7,871 bases of DNA from JBPCRW01 sp050996405 (lineage in GTDB: Bacteria > Acidobacteriota > Blastocatellia > Pyrinomonadales > Pyrinomonadaceae), in assembly GCA_050996405.1 (NCBI GenBank), contig JBPCRW010000251.1:1-7871 (forward strand). Reading direction: 5' to 3'. Both the position numbers and the translations under genes were made by a program. The stretch's first letter is position 1; every line of letters begins with the position of its first letter. Shown piece after piece: positions 5,417 through 7,871 of this stretch. A model generated the notes under the pieces. The model worked only from the letters and a program-made list of their open reading frames with translations, did no database searches and was not told where the DNA came from.

Positions 5417-6475
5417 TTAATCAATTCGCGGCTCGCCTTTTCTGTCAAAAATCGTCGGTCTTTCTACTAGCGGGCGATTCGGTTCGACATTCGGCGGCGG
5501 ACTCGGGTTCGACGGCGGGGGCGTTGGATTTCCGCCGGTTTGAGGAGTGTTTGGATTAGACGACTGCTGCGGATTATACGAATTGTTCTGATTATTATTA
5601 TAGATATTTGCCGGATATTGATAACCCCAAACGCTGCTGTTGTAGCCATATCCATACGGCGAATTGTAGCGGTAGCTATAGGGTAAAAAACAGAAACTGC
5701 GGCTGAACGGGTCTTGAACCCAGAGACCAAAACCGCTGTTCGAGACGAATCCTCTGGAATAAGACATCAGAGCGCGATTCATTTGTCGATTCAGCAAATC
5801 GGCATTTAATTTTGCCAGTTCCTTTGCGCGGGATTTGCTCCAAATTTCAAAGGCATCTTTATCGTCGCGGTCAAATTTGACGACGGCAACTTGTCCTTCA
5901 TTAAGTTCTGAAGCCTGCCCGCCTTTTAGTGTGACGGCGGTTTGATTATCCAACTGCGCCTTTCCTTTCCAGACCTCAATTTTAGCCGTTCCGTTTTCCG
6001 CGACATCAACCCTATAAATACCGGATTTAATTATACTAAATCCTGATTTAGGGGTTTTTACGTCAACTTTAAAATCCTTTGTCGTCACCACTTCAAATAT
6101 CGCGCTGCCGCGATTGATTTTAATTTGTAAATCATCGAGCGAAGTGGTCGCAAATTCAAATTCGGAATTTTCCGCCAGGCGAACAAAAGAACCCGGATTC
6201 AATAAAATTTCGGCTTTTCCGTCAGCGTCGGTTGAAACAACATCGGCGACCTCTAGAGAATCGCCTTTTTTCAAAAGCCTGTGGCTGCCATCCGCGCGCG
6301 CGACGGCGACATTGCCCGAAATAAAATTTACCGCTCCGGCTTTTGCCGAAATGACATACAAGTCGCTCGCTGGCGGCGTTTTTTTATTTTCCTTCTTCTT
6401 CTGCGCGAATGAAAAAGTTGAAAATAAAAAACAGACGGCGATAAGCGTTAGTGCTTTTACAAAATTCCGGTTCAT
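5417..6475 (-). CDS. Secreted FecR-domain protein
   Basis: A 352-residue exported protein of unknown exact role. A Sec signal peptide (MNRNFVKALT, hydrophobic core, FSFAQ) should be cut after Ala24; Cys15 sits inside the core and not in a lipobox, so it is probably not a lipoprotein. A lysine-rich linker (26-34) precedes a FecR-type beta domain (about 48-205): VNFISGNVAVARADG, LLKKGDSLEVADVVST, AEILLNPGSFVRLAENSEF, IKINRGSAIFEV, DVKTPKSGFSIIKSG, IEVWKGKAQL. A helical stretch (about 208-238, WSKSRAKELAKLNADLLNRQ) and an aromatic, Gly-rich part (245-300, FLPYSYRYNSPYGYGYNSS) lead into an Asn/Gln/Pro tail (300-345). There is no FecI-type sigma gene or TonB receptor beside it, so it is unlikely to be an iron-signalling FecR; envelope or matrix binding is a guess. 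The ATG was chosen because AAGGAG lies 7 bases before it; an in-frame TTG at 6499 would overlap that site. Confidence 0.9.
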   Translation of the reverse strand: MNRNFVKALTLIAVCFLFSTFSFAQKKKENKKTPPASDLYVISAKAGAVNFISGNVAVARADGSHRLLKKGDSLEVADVVSTDADGKAEILLNPGSFVRLAENSEFEFATTSLDDLQIKINRGSAIFEVVTTKDFKVDVKTPKSGFSIIKSGIYRVDVAENGTAKIEVWKGKAQLDNQTAVTLKGGQASELNEGQVAVVKFDRDDKDAFEIWSKSRAKELAKLNADLLNRQMNRALMSYSRGFVSNSGFGLWVQDPFSRSFCFLPYSYRYNSPYGYGYNSSVWGYQYPANIYNNNQNNSYNPQQSSNPNTPQTGGNPTPPPSNPSPPPNVEPNRPLVERPTIFDRKGEPRID

Positions 6476-6514
6476 TTTCTTTCTCCTTAAGGTTGACAAA
6501 ATAGATGTTCAACT

Positions 6515-6543
6515 ATTGTATACCTTCTCTGCCGCATTTCCAA
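6515..6543 (-). promoter_or_regulatory. Candidate promoter of the FecR-domain gene
   Basis: On the minus strand TTGGAA (6543-6538) and TACAAT (6520-6515) are 17 bases apart. Initiation near 6508 would give a leader of about 33 bases containing the AAGGAG ribosome site. A weak symmetric GTTGA/TCAAC pair (6492-6496, 6509-6513) lies at the predicted start and may be chance. Confidence 0.45.
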
Positions 6544-6608
6544 TGTTTTTATTGATTCCGGCGGATAAGTTTAAAAACAACCTTTGCCGTTTTTTCATAA
6601 TCTTAGTT

Positions 6609-6638
6609 TTTGCCGCAGTCGCCAAAGACTTCGGCAAA
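6609..6638 (+). promoter_or_regulatory. Leader hairpin upstream of the 85-residue orphan gene
   Basis: Arms TTTGCCGCAGTC (6609-6620) and GACTTCGGCAAA (6627-6638) pair at 11 of 12 positions around a 6-base loop GCCAAA. It ends 9 bases before the GAGG ribosome site of the next gene. No U tract follows, so it is not a normal terminator. A CATAAT box at 6596-6601 could place the transcript start at about 6608, exactly at the foot of the stem, though no convincing -35 accompanies it. It may stabilise the message or be a protein or temperature-sensing element. Confidence 0.5.
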
Positions 6639-6659
6639 TTTATTACGAGGCAATAATTT

Positions 6660-6917
6660 ATGGCTACATACAAAGACCCGATTCAATGCTTCGCGCCAAT
6701 TGAAATTGTCGAAAGATTATTAGAAATCCGCGCCGACGCAGGTTACCCGGAAGCCATCTATTTACATAGTTCGTCGGAGTTAGCTGACCATTTAGATGCT
6801 TACGGATTTGACGTTTATGCGTTTTCAAACGCGGATGAAGAAATAAATTACGGAGATTACCGCGCCCAATTTGTGCCGGGCGGCGACAACGTTCATTGTT
6901 CGGAAACGGCGCACTAG
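6660..6917 (+). CDS. Hypothetical protein, 85 residues
   Basis: I do not recognise a family. The ATG follows a GAGG ribosome site at a 9-base distance (6648-6651), which supports this start. The protein is acidic and probably a small soluble alpha/beta domain: helix IEIVERLLEIRADAG (14-28), strand AIYLHSS (32-38), helix SELADHLDAYG (39-49), strand FDVYAFSN (50-57), then an acidic turn and strand YRAQFVPGG (67-75), ending in CSETAH. No signal peptide or membrane segment is present. There is a single-gene transcription unit: divergent from the FecR gene, followed by a strong terminator. Codon use resembles the neighbours, and the start, ribosome site and terminator together argue that it is a real gene. 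Confidence 0.75.
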   Translation: MATYKDPIQCFAPIEIVERLLEIRADAGYPEAIYLHSSSELADHLDAYGFDVYAFSNADEEINYGDYRAQFVPGGDNVHCSETAH

Positions 6918-6947
6918 TTTTTCAAAACGAGTTCACACAACTGAAGG

Positions 6948-6991
6948 AACGCGAAAGGTTTGAGAAATCGGCTTTCGCGTTTTTTCTTTTT
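6948..6991 (+). terminator. Intrinsic terminator of the orphan gene
   Basis: Perfect 10-base arms AACGCGAAAG (6948-6957) and CTTTCGCGTT (6972-6981) with a 14-base loop, followed by TTTTCTTTTT on the plus strand. It begins 30 bases after the orphan stop. Read on the minus strand the same hairpin follows the phosphatase stop but lacks a U tract there. Confidence 0.9.
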
Positions 6992-7871
6992 AATCAGCTT
7001 TGATAATAAAAAGCGTGCCGTCGTCGTCCAAAAATTTGCGTTCGGTAAAATCGGCAACGTCTTTGCGGATAAAATCAATTAGCTTTTTGGCGGGAAGTTC
7101 GATGCCCGCCAAAACCCTTTGCGCCAATCTTTCGTTGCCGTATTCATCGCCGCTTGCGTTGGCGGCTTCGGTAATTCCGTCGGTGTAAAGAACTAAAGTT
7201 TGACCGGCTTCAAAGCGTATAAAATGCTGATGATAACGACGATTGCGAAACATTCCGAGCGGCAAATCGCCGTATTCGACAAAGCGCGTTTCGCCATCCG
7301 GTTTAACCAGCAGCGGCGGATTATGTCCGGCATTTGAATAGACAAACGTCCGGTTCGTCGCGTCCAGAATCCCGTAAATCGCCGTCACGAATTGATTATC
7401 TTTGACCGAATCCCACAGCAAATCGTTGATTTTCGACAAAGTGATGTGCGGCGCGTAGCCGGTTTGAATCGCCGACCGCAAACTGGCGCGAAGAAACGCC
7501 ATCAAAAGTGCGGCGGGAATTCCTTTGCCGACGGCATCGGCGACGACCACGCCGATTTGGTCGTCGAAAATTTTTACCCAATCGTAATAATCGCCTGAAA
7601 CTTCTTCGGTCGAAAAATTATACGCGCTGATGTCGAAATTTTTCAGGTGCGGGTCGCGTTCGGGAAGCAGTTCCAATTGAACTTGGCGGGCGACTTCGAG
7701 TTGCGCTTGGATGCGTTTTTTCTCAACAAGCTGCTCGTAAAGCTGAACCTTTTCGATGATGATTGCGACCTGCGAAGCGAGCATCTGCAAAATCGCTAAA
7801 TCGTCAACATCATAAGCATTTTCGCGGTCGCTTTCGAGGTCGAAAACGCCGATAACTTCGTCGTTCGAGAC
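6990..7871 (-). CDS. GAF and PP2C (SpoIIE/RsbU-type) serine phosphatase, C-terminal part
   Basis: The 5' end lies beyond the window; 293 codons and the TAA are seen. Residues 1-45 of the visible part (EVIGVFDLES, DDLAILQMLASQVAIIIE) are the end of a GAF sensor domain. A coiled-coil linker (about 40-70, LYEQLVEKKRIQAQLEVARQ) joins it to a SpoIIE-type PP2C phosphatase: VSGDYYDW (Asp94, Asp97), VVVADAVGKGIPAALLMA (Asp112), YSNAGHNPPLLV, LPLGMF, LVLYTDGITEAANASGDEYG and a final DDGTLFIIKAD. Acidic metal-binding residues are all present, so it should be active. Such proteins usually dephosphorylate anti-anti-sigma (STAS) partners in stress or partner-switching pathways; none is in view, so the target is unknown. 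The internal TTG near 7790 is not the start, since the frame stays open with GAF-like sequence to the edge. Confidence 0.93.
   Translation of the reverse strand, partial: VSNDEVIGVFDLESDRENAYDVDDLAILQMLASQVAIIIEKVQLYEQLVEKKRIQAQLEVARQVQLELLPERDPHLKNFDISAYNFSTEEVSGDYYDWVKIFDDQIGVVVADAVGKGIPAALLMAFLRASLRSAIQTGYAPHITLSKINDLLWDSVKDNQFVTAIYGILDATNRTFVYSNAGHNPPLLVKPDGETRFVEYGDLPLGMFRNRRYHQHFIRFEAGQTLVLYTDGITEAANASGDEYGNERLAQRVLAGIELPAKKLIDFIRKDVADFTERKFLDDDGTLFIIKAD

Noticed and set aside
6414..6475. FecR-domain protein as a lipoprotein (Cys15 in the signal region).
   Set aside because: The residues before Cys15 do not fit a lipobox and the hydrophobic core continues past it to a normal FAQ cleavage site.
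6493..6522. Perfect TTGACA on the plus strand at 6493-6498 as a -35 for the orphan gene.
   Set aside because: No good -10 at 16-18 bases (TTGTAT or TGTATA at best), and it lies in the FecR leader; it would give a leader of over 130 bases.
6543..6656. A 37-codon plus-strand frame (MFLLIPADKFKNNL...) ending 3 bases before the orphan gene, vaguely like the N-terminus of glycerate kinase (IAPDKFKGSL-type).
   Set aside because: Only about ten residues resemble it. There is no ribosome site, it begins within the FecR promoter, and it covers the leader hairpin, so chance is more likely than a remnant or leader peptide.
6114..6656. Plus-strand open frame of 180 codons over the FecR gene start.
   Set aside because: Most of it is antisense to the signal peptide and FecR domain, and its product has no coherent domain or ribosome site.

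Overview
The window looks like chromosome of a Gram-negative bacterium. Two genes of the 3-deoxy-D-manno-octulosonate (Kdo) branch of lipopolysaccharide synthesis are present (kdsA, kdsB), and two proteins carry Sec signal peptides ending in an FAQ-type cleavage region. Protein flavour (FecR-domain protein with a Tyr/Gly/Asn-rich tail, CPBP protease with a Pro-rich N-terminus, GAF-SpoIIE phosphatase, M1-peptidase-like secreted protein) suggests Acidobacteriota, probably Blastocatellia. That placement is inference from memory of such proteins, not a database result. Ribosome binding sites are uneven: a perfect AAGGAG before the FecR gene, weak or absent sites elsewhere.

Left half (about 1-4395, all minus strand): one tightly packed unit transcribed right to left. 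The order is kdsB (CMP-Kdo synthetase), pyrG (CTP synthase), an 82-residue unknown protein, an HNH endonuclease, kdsA (Kdo-8-phosphate synthase), and a secreted protein that runs off the left edge. kdsB and pyrG overlap by 8 bases; the small gene and the HNH gene overlap by 4 (ATGA). The logic is clear for three genes: PyrG makes CTP, KdsA makes Kdo-8-phosphate, and KdsB joins CTP to Kdo. The small gene plus HNH gene sit between pyrG and kdsA as a cassette with a possible promoter of their own and no obvious link to Kdo. KdsA carries the Cys/His/Glu/Asp set of the metal-dependent class.

Middle (4396-5403): a 90-base divergent intergenic region holds a 34-base inverted repeat whose arms contain candidate -35 boxes for both directions. 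It is followed by a plus-strand CPBP-family membrane protease gene broken by an apparent one-base loss in a T run. A symmetric hairpin at 5377-5403 ends it and the convergent FecR gene.

Right part (5417-7871): a minus-strand secreted FecR-domain protein and, divergent from it, an 85-residue orphan protein on the plus strand with a strong hairpin just before its ribosome binding site. A strong intrinsic terminator follows, then the 3' end of a minus-strand GAF-PP2C (SpoIIE/RsbU-type) phosphatase cut by the right edge.

No tRNA, rRNA, CRISPR array or transposase was seen. The least explained items are the small-protein/HNH cassette, the orphan gene with its leader hairpin, the two 7-base-periodic repeat tracts, and the frameshift in the protease gene.
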